Assembly: GCA_046331265.1 (NCBI GenBank)
Contig: JAXLRE010000008.1
Span: forward strand, 1-64,000
Reading direction: 5' to 3'
DNA: 64,000 nucleotides
Origin: JAGPDB01 sp046331265
GTDB lineage: Bacteria; Actinomycetota; Acidimicrobiia; IMCC26256; JAGPDB01
Shown: positions 34,661 through 43,628 of the stretch, piece by piece
Position numbering within the stretch: position 1 is the first letter of the stretch
Layout: each line of letters opens with the position of its first letter
The notes under the pieces: model-generated
What the model was told of the DNA's origin: nothing
The model's database searches: none
What the model saw: only the letters and a program-made list of their open reading frames with translations
Position numbers and translations under genes: made by a program

Positions 34661-36207
34661 CATCTTCTTTGCATACTCCTGAACAAATAGTTTTAGTAGT
34701 TGACTTCGGTGCTCAATATGCACAGCTTATTGCTAGAAGAGTTCGTGAAGCGCATGTGTATTCAGAAATTGTTTCGAAAAATATAACTGCAGAAGAGGTT
34801 TTAGAAAAAAAACCGCAAGCGATTATTCTTTCTGGCGGTCCAAAATCTGTTCACGAAGAAGGTGCACCTCTATTAGACCAAAAGATTTTTGATCTAGGTA
34901 TTCCTATTTTAGGTATTTGCTATGGAGCTCAACTTATTGCAAAACAACTAGGTGGAGAAGTTGCAAAGACTGGATCTGGCGAATACGGAAGAACAGAATT
35001 ACAGGTTAGTTCTAATTCTAAATTGTTTAATGAATTACCAAACGATCAAATTGTTTGGATGAGCCATTTTGATACGATAACATGCGCACCTGATGGGTTT
35101 GAAACGCTTGGATCAACACAAAATACTCCCGCTGCTGTTATGGAAGATGTATCTAGAAAAATATTTGGCGTTCAATTTCATCCTGAAGTAAAACATAGTC
35201 CTCATGGTCAAGATGTATTAAAAAACTTTTTATACGAAGCAGCGCTTTGTTCTCCGACATGGACTAACAACACCATTATTGATGATGCAGTTGAAGTTAT
35301 CCAAGAACAGGTAGGAAAAAGTAAAGTTATTTGTGCACTTTCTGGCGGTGTAGATTCTTCTGTTGCTGCTGCATTGGTCCATAAAGCAATTGGAGAACAG
35401 CTGGTTTGTGTATATGTTGACACAGGTTTAATGAGACAAGGAGAGTCTGAGCAAGTAGAAAAGACTTTCCGAGATCAATTCAAAATAGATTTGATACATG
35501 TAAAAGCTCAAGATCGTTTTATAGAAAAACTTAAGGGTGTAACAGAGCCTGAAGAAAAACGAAAAATTATTGGTGAAACTTTTATTCGAATTTTTGAAGA
35601 AGTAGAAGATGAAATCCAAGACGCAAAGTTTCTAGTTCAAGGAACTTTATATCCAGATGTTATTGAATCAGGCAATGACAGTGCATCAACAATAAAAAGT
35701 CATCATAATGTTGGTGGGCTACCAGAAGACATGAAGTTCGACTTGGTAGAGCCGCTACGAAATCTATTCAAAGACGAAGTACGTGCAATTGGTGCAGAAC
35801 TTGGTCTTCCAGAAGATATTGTTTGGCGTCAACCTTTCCCAGGTCCTGGTCTTGGTGTTCGAATTGTTGGAGAAATTACTCTTGAACGATTAGAAATAAT
35901 ACGTGCAGCAGACCATATAGTTGTTGAAGAAATCAAAAAAGCTGGGTTGTATAGAGAAATCTGGCAAAGTTTTGCCGTTTTACCTACGGTAAAAAGTGTG
36001 GGTGTTCAAGGTGATGAACGAACTTATGCTTATCCGATTGTAATTAGAGCTGTTACATCTGATGATGCAATGACTGCAGACTTCGCGAGGATTCCATATG
36101 ACATTCTTGAGAAGATGGCTAACCGAATTATAAATGAAGTGCCTGGAGTTAATCGTGTTGCATATGATGTTACATCGAAACCGCCAGGTACTATTGAGTG
36201 GGAGTAG
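34657..36207 (+). CDS. guaA: GMP synthase (glutamine-hydrolysing)
   Basis: Converts XMP to GMP. N-terminal class I glutaminase: VVDFGAQYAQLIARRVREA, catalytic Cys in GICYGAQL, His/Glu in QFHPEVKHS. The ATP-pyrophosphatase domain has the P-loop LSGGVDSSVAAALV and the dimerisation domain RQPFPGPGLGVRIVGE, ending KPPGTIEWE. Length 516 residues, normal. Start GTG 34657 overlaps guaB3. Confidence 0.98.
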   Translation: MTSSLHTPEQIVLVVDFGAQYAQLIARRVREAHVYSEIVSKNITAEEVLEKKPQAIILSGGPKSVHEEGAPLLDQKIFDLGIPILGICYGAQLIAKQLGGEVAKTGSGEYGRTELQVSSNSKLFNELPNDQIVWMSHFDTITCAPDGFETLGSTQNTPAAVMEDVSRKIFGVQFHPEVKHSPHGQDVLKNFLYEAALCSPTWTNNTIIDDAVEVIQEQVGKSKVICALSGGVDSSVAAALVHKAIGEQLVCVYVDTGLMRQGESEQVEKTFRDQFKIDLIHVKAQDRFIEKLKGVTEPEEKRKIIGETFIRIFEEVEDEIQDAKFLVQGTLYPDVIESGNDSASTIKSHHNVGGLPEDMKFDLVEPLRNLFKDEVRAIGAELGLPEDIVWRQPFPGPGLGVRIVGEITLERLEIIRAADHIVVEEIKKAGLYREIWQSFAVLPTVKSVGVQGDERTYAYPIVIRAVTSDDAMTADFARIPYDILEKMANRIINEVPGVNRVAYDVTSKPPGTIEWE

Positions 36208-36227
36208 TCATCCACTAGTATCTCTTT

Positions 36228-36821
36228 ATGCTCAAAAAGTTAAGCGCAATATTTGTATTAACTATTTTCATGATAATTCTTACTAGTTGTTCTAACTCGA
36301 GTTCCAAAACTAAAACAAGTGATACAAAATCTAAGAACTCTCAACTAGCTAAAAACAAATTTTCTAATAGCGTTGACAATGTCTGTTTGGGTGTAGACAA
36401 AGATGTATTTATTGAGCTTTCATCTTCTTCAAATGAATCGACAACAGATTTTCCGCGTTTCGAAAAGGCATTGCAAGGTGCTGAAGATGAAATGGACAAA
36501 ACCATTGGCAAATTAGACGGTATTGAAATTCCTGATGAACAGTCAGATGATTTTGAAACGTTCTTAGATGACCTATCAGCCATTAGGGATTCATACCCAC
36601 TTCTTTCAGAGAAATTCAAAGAGCTTGTTGCGGCAATGGCTGATTCGAATTCAACTGATCTGGAAATTCAAAACAAAGCTCAATCGGATATGGAGCAATT
36701 GCAATCAGATATTGAACCTATTATAGAAGATCAAACGCAACGTAGAAACGAAATCAAAAAAATATCAAAACGGCTAAATTTTGATAACTGTGATTTTATA
36801 GATGTAAGTAGTGATTATTAA
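36228..36821 (+). CDS. Lipoprotein, unknown function (paired copy 1)
   Basis: A 197-residue predicted lipoprotein. Signal peptide with lipobox ILTSC (Cys about residue 21), then a Ser/Lys/Thr-rich linker. The mature part starts NVCLGVDKDVF and is mostly acidic helix with heptad-like spacing, ending with a second Cys (NFDNCDFIDV). The next gene has the same plan (QVCNSVDPSVF ... KCHAF), so these look like diverged tandem paralogues. The two Cys may form a disulfide. It follows guaA by 20 nt. No known domain recognised. Confidence 0.75.
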   Translation: MLKKLSAIFVLTIFMIILTSCSNSSSKTKTSDTKSKNSQLAKNKFSNSVDNVCLGVDKDVFIELSSSSNESTTDFPRFEKALQGAEDEMDKTIGKLDGIEIPDEQSDDFETFLDDLSAIRDSYPLLSEKFKELVAAMADSNSTDLEIQNKAQSDMEQLQSDIEPIIEDQTQRRNEIKKISKRLNFDNCDFIDVSSDY

Positions 36822-37427
36822 ATGAAAAAAAATTTATTATATGTAAGTCTTTTAGTGGTGCTGTTCTTGTCTGTAACTGGATGTTCAACATCTAAAAGGA
36901 CTTCATCAACTTCAACGACTGAAACAACTCGACTTAAGATTAAAGATTCATATGGCTCTGCTAGAAGCTTCAATGATGCTGTACAGCAGGTCTGTAATAG
37001 TGTTGACCCGTCAGTTTTTGATGCGGTAATTGCTGTAGATCCAAATAAAGATACCGCTTTCGAACAAAAATTTATAGATGCAGACACTGCAATTACGAAT
37101 TTGTATACAGGTTTTAAAGCCATTTCCCCACCGAAAAGCGTAGTAACGCAATGGTCTAGAGGGTTAGACAACCTAAATGAGTTAAAGACATTAGTATCAA
37201 AAGTTAAGGATCAGTACAAAGAATATATTTCGTTATCAAATGAATCGAAGACCAGTAAAGATCCACAACGAAACATAGAAATTGTTTCCAGGCTGATCAC
37301 TCTAGGCGGGGAATATTCAAAAACAATTGTGGCAATTCAAACAAAATTTACAGAAGTATTATTAATTGGTTCTAGTGCTGGTATCAATAAATGCCATGCA
37401 TTTGAGATAGGTCAGCAGTCTAAGTAG
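36822..37427 (+). CDS. Lipoprotein, unknown function (paired copy 2)
   Basis: A 201-residue predicted lipoprotein with lipobox SVTGC (Cys about residue 21) and a Thr/Ser-rich linker. Mature start QVCNSVDPSVFDAV and late Cys in INKCHAFEIG parallel the preceding gene, from which it starts immediately. Mostly helical, extracellular. Function unknown; the pairing suggests a joint envelope role, but that is inference. Confidence 0.75.
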   Translation: MKKNLLYVSLLVVLFLSVTGCSTSKRTSSTSTTETTRLKIKDSYGSARSFNDAVQQVCNSVDPSVFDAVIAVDPNKDTAFEQKFIDADTAITNLYTGFKAISPPKSVVTQWSRGLDNLNELKTLVSKVKDQYKEYISLSNESKTSKDPQRNIEIVSRLITLGGEYSKTIVAIQTKFTEVLLIGSSAGINKCHAFEIGQQSK

Positions 37428-37497
37428 TTACTCTACTGGCCAAAACTATATCTTCTCGTCTATACTTTAAAAACTTTATAAAGGGTACCGGTTAAAA

Positions 37498-37758
37498 ATG
37501 ATTACAATTCCTACATCAAATAGTTGGTGGATTTTTGATCAAGAGCTCTTAAGATTTCGACGTATTCCAAGGGACATGGATCCAAATTCTTTTGTTCTAA
37601 ATGTCGACTGGGAAAAATATAGCGATTTAGAAATAGACGCTGACGATTCAGCATTTACAGTTTTTCTTAATGAAGAAAAAACACAAATTATGCGCGGCTA
37701 TATTGACGTACAAGATCCAGAAATCGCCGAACAAGAAATCTTTACTCGAAAAGCCTAG
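37498..37758 (+). CDS. Small conserved-looking hypothetical protein
   Basis: I do not recognise this 86-residue acidic protein. It begins MITIPTSNSWWIFDQELLRF and contains RRIPRDMD and FVLNVDWEKYSDLEID. No signal or membrane segment. Codon use matches its neighbours and a purine-rich AAAGGG site lies upstream, so it is likely real. uvrD/pcrA starts 9 nt downstream, so they may be co-transcribed. Confidence 0.65.
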   Translation: MITIPTSNSWWIFDQELLRFRRIPRDMDPNSFVLNVDWEKYSDLEIDADDSAFTVFLNEEKTQIMRGYIDVQDPEIAEQEIFTRKA

Positions 37759-37767
37759 ATTATATAG

Positions 37768-40284
37768 GTGACATTTCCAGCTAATATTTTTGCATCGACA
37801 ATTAATGAAGTTCAGAAGTACGATTCAGATTCAATTCTAGATAATTTAAATCCATCCCAAAAAGAAGCAGTTATCTATGATGGTGGACCCCTTATTGTCG
37901 TAGCCGGAGCGGGTTCAGGAAAGACGAGAGTTTTAACTAGACGAATCGCATATTTAATTTCTGAAAAAAATATTTCTCCATACCAGATTCTTAGCATTAC
38001 TTTTACCAATAAAGCGGCATCTGAAATGATTGAAAGAGTTGGTCACTTAGTAGGGTCAATTGCTTCACGAATGTGGGTCTCAACTTTTCACTCTGCATGC
38101 GCACGTATGCTGAGATTTGATGGACAATCAATAGGGATAAAAAGTGGATTCACTATTTATGACGTTGCAGACGCGACCAGACTTGCTGATTATGCCAGAA
38201 GAGATATAGGAGCAGACCCAAAACGTTTCAGTGCGAAAAGCCTCCATCGCAGTATTTCATCAATGAAAAATGAACTCATAACTCCTGCTCAGGCACTAGA
38301 AAAGGCAGATTTTGATACAACTCGAACAGTAGCAAAAATTTATGCAGAATATGAGAGACGTCTTCGTGCAGCTAACGCTGTTGATTTTGATGATCTATTA
38401 GTTAAAACAGTTGAGATGCTAAAAATGGATGAGACTGTAAGAGAAAAGTATCAGACACGTTTTCAACATGTATTGGTGGACGAATTTCAAGATACAAACT
38501 TGGCCCAATGGGAACTAGTAAATCTTATAGCTGAAAAAAATCGAAATATCACAGTAGTTGGTGATGCAGACCAGTCAATTTATAAGTTTCGTGGTGCTGA
38601 TCATTTGAACATGGAAAGATTTGAAGAAAAATATAATGAAGCACGCATTGTTGTCTTAAACACAAACTATAGATCTACGGAAAACATCCTTAATGCAGCT
38701 AACAGCGTTATCTCAAATAACACATCGAGACGAAAAAAAGAACTTGTATCCGAAAAGGGTAATGGTGAACCAATAACCGTTTATTATGCATCCAACGATA
38801 AAAGTGAAGCACAGTTTGTGGCAGGTTCAATCGCAAAATTAATGGACTCACATCTCTTAAATGAAGTCGCAGTTTTTTATCGAACCAACGCACAATCCCG
38901 ATTGATCGAAGAACAATTAATTCGTTCAGGCATTGCATACAAAATTATTGGTGGAACTAAGTTTTTTGATCGGAAAGAAGTCAAAGATGCTCTTGCTTAC
39001 GTGAGAGTTTTTGTTAATCCTTCAGATGAAGCATCCTGGAGAAGAGTAATCAATGAACCTAAAAGAGGGATTGGTGATACTTCAATCAATAAAATTGCAG
39101 CATTTTCAAGAATGTACGATATAACGTTTCGTGAAGCTCTACAAAGGCCAAATGAAGTTGGGCTTTCTAAAAAAGCAGCTAGTGCAGCAATGAGTCTCTG
39201 TACTCTATTTGATATTGCCGGAAATGGTGAATTGTCAAAGGTTTCAGAAGTTCTCGAATATTTATTAGAGAACTCGCTTTATAAAAGAACACTTGAAACA
39301 GATGGTAGTTTTGAATCAGAAGGAAGATTAGAAAACCTAGTTGAACTTATTTCTCAAGCGAGAGAATTCGACATTGCGTTCGATGAAAAAATTTCTAATC
39401 AATCAAATATCGATAGTAATGATGATTTCGAATTAGAAGACCAAACTCTAATTGATCCAAACTCAATAATTGACAGATGTATAGCATTTCTAGAAGCCGT
39501 TTCGTTGCTATCAGATTCAGATCAAGCAAGTGAAAACGAAGAATCTGTTACATTGATGACACTGCACACTGCTAAAGGTTTGGAGTTTGATGTTGTGTTC
39601 ATTGTCGGTTTAGAAGAAGGACTATTTCCACATGAAAGATCAATGGGTGACGTTACAGAATTAGAAGAAGAGCGACGCTTATGTTATGTGGGTATAACAA
39701 GAGCAAAGCAAAGACTATTTTTGTCCTGTGCATTATCGCGCATGGTTTATGCGACACCAGACTACTACACTCCAAGTCGATTCTTGAAGGAAATACCAGC
39801 ACATTTAGTTAATGCGATAGAAGATAAAGAATCAGTTTCTGACTTTAGTAGTAGGTCAAAATATTCGGAAAGGAACACATTTAAATCTCGATATTCTCAG
39901 GTTTATGACGAACATGAATTTAATGATTTAGATCCAAATGATGAAATGTATTCTGGGCATGTAATTGGTGGAACGCGAAAAAAACGTCCTCGTGATTTTG
40001 CTACAGATGCGATCATTCGCTCACGAATTTGGGGTGATTCGAAATCTGATGAAATCGACAATGAGATAGATATCGTTGTTGAACCAACACTTGAACTAGA
40101 AAATGACTTTGATGTGTCTAGGTTTGAAGCGGGTTCAAGGGTTAGCCATGAAAAATATGGACTAGGCACTGTCACAAATGTTGAGAAACACAATAATGGT
40201 GACGTTGCAATAAGTGTTGCTTTCCCTGCAGATAGAACACGAACATTTATGGCTTCACTAAATCCTCCATTAGAACTGGTTTAA
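37768..40284 (+). CDS. pcrA: ATP-dependent DNA helicase UvrD/PcrA
   Basis: SF1A 3'-5' helicase for repair and replication-fork maintenance. Motif I AGAGSGKTRVLTRRIAYL, Ia SITFTNKAASEM, II VDEFQDTN, III DADQSIYKFRGAD, IV NYRST, V TLHTAKGLEFDVVFIVG, VI CYVGITRAK. The last 45 residues (HEKYGLGTVTNVEKH) form the C-terminal Tudor-like RNA polymerase-binding module of PcrA/UvrD. Length 838 residues. Starts GTG 37768. The order uvrD-sucC-sucD matches mycobacteria. Confidence 0.96.
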   Translation: MTFPANIFASTINEVQKYDSDSILDNLNPSQKEAVIYDGGPLIVVAGAGSGKTRVLTRRIAYLISEKNISPYQILSITFTNKAASEMIERVGHLVGSIASRMWVSTFHSACARMLRFDGQSIGIKSGFTIYDVADATRLADYARRDIGADPKRFSAKSLHRSISSMKNELITPAQALEKADFDTTRTVAKIYAEYERRLRAANAVDFDDLLVKTVEMLKMDETVREKYQTRFQHVLVDEFQDTNLAQWELVNLIAEKNRNITVVGDADQSIYKFRGADHLNMERFEEKYNEARIVVLNTNYRSTENILNAANSVISNNTSRRKKELVSEKGNGEPITVYYASNDKSEAQFVAGSIAKLMDSHLLNEVAVFYRTNAQSRLIEEQLIRSGIAYKIIGGTKFFDRKEVKDALAYVRVFVNPSDEASWRRVINEPKRGIGDTSINKIAAFSRMYDITFREALQRPNEVGLSKKAASAAMSLCTLFDIAGNGELSKVSEVLEYLLENSLYKRTLETDGSFESEGRLENLVELISQAREFDIAFDEKISNQSNIDSNDDFELEDQTLIDPNSIIDRCIAFLEAVSLLSDSDQASENEESVTLMTLHTAKGLEFDVVFIVGLEEGLFPHERSMGDVTELEEERRLCYVGITRAKQRLFLSCALSRMVYATPDYYTPSRFLKEIPAHLVNAIEDKESVSDFSSRSKYSERNTFKSRYSQVYDEHEFNDLDPNDEMYSGHVIGGTRKKRPRDFATDAIIRSRIWGDSKSDEIDNEIDIVVEPTLELENDFDVSRFEAGSRVSHEKYGLGTVTNVEKHNNGDVAISVAFPADRTRTFMASLNPPLELV

Positions 40285-40358
40285 TTCGAGCTCTTTTTAA
40301 GTTTTTATTTCATTTTTTAGTAGCGTTAAAAAGTCTTAGAATCGCTCGAGGGAGAGTT

Positions 40359-41498
40359 ATGGATTTATTGGAATATCAAGGTAAAGAACTTTTTGCTAAA
40401 TACGACATTCCTGTTAGTTCTGGAAAAGCAGTAGAAAATGTAGATGATGCTGTTGCTGTAGCCAACGAAGTTGGATATCCAGTAGTTGTTAAAGCTCAAG
40501 TTTTAGTAGGTGGTCGCGGTAAAGCGGGTGGAATCAAGCTTGCAAATAACGAAGAAGAAGCGCGAGAGCATGCAAACGCAATATTAGGAATGGATATTAA
40601 AGGTCACATAGTAAAAGTACTATGGGTTGAGCATGCAAGTGATATTGCTGAAGAATACTATGCAAGCTTTACTCTAGACAGAGCAGCAAAAAAACATCTC
40701 GGCATGTTAAGTGCTCAAGGTGGAGTTGAAATTGAAGTCGTAGCTGAAGAAAATCCTGACGCTATAAGCAAAATATGGATTGATCCTTCAATTGGATTAA
40801 CCATAGAGCAATGCCAAGCTTGGGTTGAAGATGCAAAACTAAATCCTCAAGCTAAAGAAGGTGCTGTTGATATTCTGCTTAAGTTATATAACGCATATGT
40901 TAAAGGCGATTGTGATCTTGCAGAAATAAATCCTTTGATATTGACTCCAGAAGGCAAAGTTCACGCTTTAGATGCAAAAGTTACGTTGGATGAAAATGCA
41001 ATATTTAGACACGAAGAATGGAAAGCATACGAAGTAACTCAAGAACTTGATCCACGTGAAAAACTTGCTAAAGAAAAAGGTTTAAATTACATAGGCTTAG
41101 ACGGTGAAATAGGCATCATAGGAAATGGTGCTGGTTTAGTCATGTCGACATTAGACATTGTTAATCAAGTCGGTGGACGACCTGCAAACTTTTTAGATGT
41201 TGGAGGCGGCGCGGATGCAGAGCTATTGGCAAACGCGATCGAAGTTGTAAATTCAGATGAGAATGTTAAAGCAATATTCTTAAACATTTTTGGTGGAATA
41301 ACAAAATGTGATGACGTTGCTAACGGTGTTATTGAAGCAACAAGTCGCGTCGAACTTAAATCTCCAATTGTTGTTCGTTTAGATGGAACAAATGTTGAAG
41401 AGGGAAGAGCGATATTAGATGCACACCCGAATGAAAAAATTGTTTTTGCTTCAACAATGCTTAACGCTGCTAAAAAAGCTGTTGAGCTTTCAAAATAA
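40359..41498 (+). CDS. sucC: Succinyl-CoA synthetase subunit beta
   Basis: TCA-cycle enzyme making succinate with nucleotide triphosphate. MDLLEYQGKELFAKYDIPVS starts the ATP-grasp domain; VKAQVLVGGRGKAGG binds nucleotide; EINPLILTPEG and GNGAGLVMSTLD, FLDVGGGA follow. Length 379 residues. GGGAGAG lies before the ATG. sucD follows 11 nt later. Confidence 0.98.
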   Translation: MDLLEYQGKELFAKYDIPVSSGKAVENVDDAVAVANEVGYPVVVKAQVLVGGRGKAGGIKLANNEEEAREHANAILGMDIKGHIVKVLWVEHASDIAEEYYASFTLDRAAKKHLGMLSAQGGVEIEVVAEENPDAISKIWIDPSIGLTIEQCQAWVEDAKLNPQAKEGAVDILLKLYNAYVKGDCDLAEINPLILTPEGKVHALDAKVTLDENAIFRHEEWKAYEVTQELDPREKLAKEKGLNYIGLDGEIGIIGNGAGLVMSTLDIVNQVGGRPANFLDVGGGADAELLANAIEVVNSDENVKAIFLNIFGGITKCDDVANGVIEATSRVELKSPIVVRLDGTNVEEGRAILDAHPNEKIVFASTMLNAAKKAVELSK

Positions 41499-41509
41499 AG
41501 GATGAGTAG

Positions 41510-42394
41510 ATGAGTATTTTTGTTAATAAAGACACAAAGGTTATATACCAAGGATTAACAGGCTCACAAGGACGTTTCCATGGGCTCCGTAACCGTGAAT
41601 ATGGGACACAAGTTGTCGCAGGAACTAATCCTAAAAAAGCTGGAGAAAACGTAGATGGCGTTCCTGTTTATGCGACAGTGCTAGATGCAAAAGAAGCAAC
41701 AGGTGCGAATGCTAGTTGTATTTTTATTCCTGCACCTGGAGTTAAGGGTGCGGTTCTAGAAGCAGCAGAGGCTGGTATCGAATTTATTGTTGTTATAACT
41801 GAAGGTGTGCCAAGTCACGATGAAGCACAATTTTATAATGAGCTAAAAAATAAGTATCCAAATACTTTTATTCTTGGACCAAATTGTCCTGGAATAATTA
41901 CACCTGGAGAATGCAATATTGGAATAATTCCTGGGCAAATCGCACTACCAGGAGGTCCCGTAGGTGTTGTTTCACGTTCAGGTACTTTGACCTATCAAGC
42001 TGTACATGAACTTTCTCAACGCGGAATCGGCCAGACAACATGTGTCGGTATCGGTGGCGACCCTGTACCTGGTGTCAGTCATATTGATTGTTTAGAAAGA
42101 TTCGAAGCTGATGAAGAAACCAAAGCAGTTATCATGATAGGTGAAATTGGTGGATCAGCTGAAGAAGATGCTGCTGAATTTATTGCTAATAAAATGAGCA
42201 AACCAGTTGTTGCTTATGTTGCTGGTGTTACAGCGCCTGCTGGTAAGAAGATGGGTCATGCCGGAGCAATTATTTCTGGCGGTAAAGGAACAGCTCAAGG
42301 GAAGATGCAAGCTTTGACTGAAGCTGGTGCCACAGTTGTTATGAACCCGACTGAAATTGGCCAAGCTATGGAAGACGTTCTAAAAAATCTTTAA
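41510..42394 (+). CDS. sucD: Succinyl-CoA synthetase subunit alpha
   Basis: CoA-binding partner of SucC. YQGLTGSQGRFHGLRNREYG at the start, GPNCPGIITPGECNIGIIPG, GGDPVPGVSHID, and the phosphorylated His in GKKMGHAGAIISGGKGT. Length 294 residues, normal. AAGGATGAG upstream of the ATG. Followed by a repeat-family hairpin that should end the sucCD transcript. Confidence 0.98.
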   Translation: MSIFVNKDTKVIYQGLTGSQGRFHGLRNREYGTQVVAGTNPKKAGENVDGVPVYATVLDAKEATGANASCIFIPAPGVKGAVLEAAEAGIEFIVVITEGVPSHDEAQFYNELKNKYPNTFILGPNCPGIITPGECNIGIIPGQIALPGGPVGVVSRSGTLTYQAVHELSQRGIGQTTCVGIGGDPVPGVSHIDCLERFEADEETKAVIMIGEIGGSAEEDAAEFIANKMSKPVVAYVAGVTAPAGKKMGHAGAIISGGKGTAQGKMQALTEAGATVVMNPTEIGQAMEDVLKNL

Positions 42395-42402
42395 ATTTTT
42401 TC

Positions 42403-42451
42403 GCGTTGGGTGCGGAATGACTGCATATTGCAGTCATATAACACCCAACGC
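42403..42451 (+). terminator. GTTGGGT-family hairpin, copy D; sucCD terminator
   Basis: Outer arms GCGTTGGGTG (42403-42412) and CACCCAACGC (42442-42451) are perfect complements; an inner stem ATGACTGCA (42417-42425) pairs with 42429-42437 around a 3-nt loop, so two stacked stems form. It begins 9 nt after the sucD stop. The left side is like copy E at 62988 (GTTGGGT, then CGGAATG). Confidence 0.8.
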
Positions 42452-42501
42452 AGGCTAAAAAGCTATTAAAGTTACTTTTTTGTTAGTCGAAAGAGTTAAC
42501 C

Positions 42502-42960
42502 ATGAGCGAAGATGAAACACCTGGAATCGGTCCATTTGGGAGCAACGAACCACCTGAATCAACACCTGTATCTCCGTTCGGGCAAAATCCAAATAATGTT
42601 CAGCCACAAAATCCAATTGCTCCGCCACCGCCTCCCCAAATTGGAACTTACTATTCGAATCAGAATGGCTTCAACGTTTCCGGACCTAAAAATGATCCTT
42701 TCGCTGTGACAGCAATCTCTGTAGGTATTCCTTCTATAGTCTTTGCATTTTGTTGTGGAATTATCGGTTTGATCCTAGGAATTATTGGAATAGTTTTCGG
42801 CATACTTTCATTGGGAAGAATTAAGAAATCTAATGGCATGTTTCTCGGTAAAGGTTTGGCTATAACTGGTATTAGTTGTGGATCTGTCGGAATAGTAATT
42901 TTTATACTTTTAATCGTTATTCAATTAGCGATCGGTGGATTTAATTTCTTAAATTATTAA
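42502..42960 (+). CDS. DUF4190-like membrane protein with proline-rich head
   Basis: A 152-residue protein: about 60 cytoplasmic residues rich in Pro, Gln and Asn (IAPPPPPQIG), then two hydrophobic segments separated by SLGRIKKSNGMFLGKGLAIT, matching the DUF4190 plan of two helices with a small loop. Function of the family is unknown. Transcribed as a single gene after the copy D hairpin. Confidence 0.75.
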   Translation: MSEDETPGIGPFGSNEPPESTPVSPFGQNPNNVQPQNPIAPPPPPQIGTYYSNQNGFNVSGPKNDPFAVTAISVGIPSIVFAFCCGIIGLILGIIGIVFGILSLGRIKKSNGMFLGKGLAITGISCGSVGIVIFILLIVIQLAIGGFNFLNY

Positions 42961-43013
42961 CAAATTATTAACTCACTTCGATTTATATTCTCTAAATGTG
43001 AGAGCATGTATAA

Positions 43014-43625
43014 GTGGATCAAATAGGGGAATTAAAGCATTTTCCACGCATTGCTGTATTAGCTTCTGGGTCTGGAACAAATCTTCAAGCTATCATCGAT
43101 GATGATATCGAAATTGCTTTAGTTTTGTGTGACAATGAAAATGCTGGAGCTATTGATCGTGCTAAAAACAGTTCAATCCCTTGTGAAGTTGTAAGTAAAA
43201 AAGATTTTAAAAACAGAGAATCTTTTGCCAATGAATTGATTAATGTTTTAGAAAGTTATGAAATAGAAATAGTTGTTCTTGCTGGGTTTATGACAATTTT
43301 ACCCCCTGCGTTTATTAAAAAGTTTGAAAATCGTATTTTAAATATACATCCAAGTTTGCTTCCTGCATTTACAGGAACATACGGTAAAGGAACAATTACT
43401 GCAACATTAAATGCAGGAGTAAAAGTAACTGGAGCAACAGTTCATATTGTCACCGAAGAGGTAGACGCCGGTCCGATTTTAGCGCAAGGTGTTGTAGAAG
43501 TTTTTGATGGTGACGATGAAGAAACCTTGCATGAACGTATTAAAAAAGTGGAACATCGAATATATCCTCAAACTATTCGTCAATTCGTCTCTGGAGGTTC
43601 CACCTACCTAAAGGAAGAAAGGTAA
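43014..43625 (+). CDS. purN: Phosphoribosylglycinamide formyltransferase
   Basis: Third step of purine synthesis using 10-formyl-THF. IAVLASGSGTNLQAIID binds phosphoribosyl; LAGFMTILPPAF and NIHPSLLPAF with the catalytic Asn/His; VTEEVDAGPILAQ with the Asp. Length 203 residues, GTG start without a strong Shine-Dalgarno; TATAAG lies just upstream and might drive a short or leaderless mRNA. purH starts 3 nt downstream, matching the mycobacterial purN-purH pair. Confidence 0.95.
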   Translation: MDQIGELKHFPRIAVLASGSGTNLQAIIDDDIEIALVLCDNENAGAIDRAKNSSIPCEVVSKKDFKNRESFANELINVLESYEIEIVVLAGFMTILPPAFIKKFENRILNIHPSLLPAFTGTYGKGTITATLNAGVKVTGATVHIVTEEVDAGPILAQGVVEVFDGDDEETLHERIKKVEHRIYPQTIRQFVSGGSTYLKEER

Positions 43626-43628
43626 CAA

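Noticed and set aside
36341..36619. 92-residue open frame antisense to the first lipoprotein
   Set aside because: Ser-rich mirror of the acidic coding strand with no start site support.
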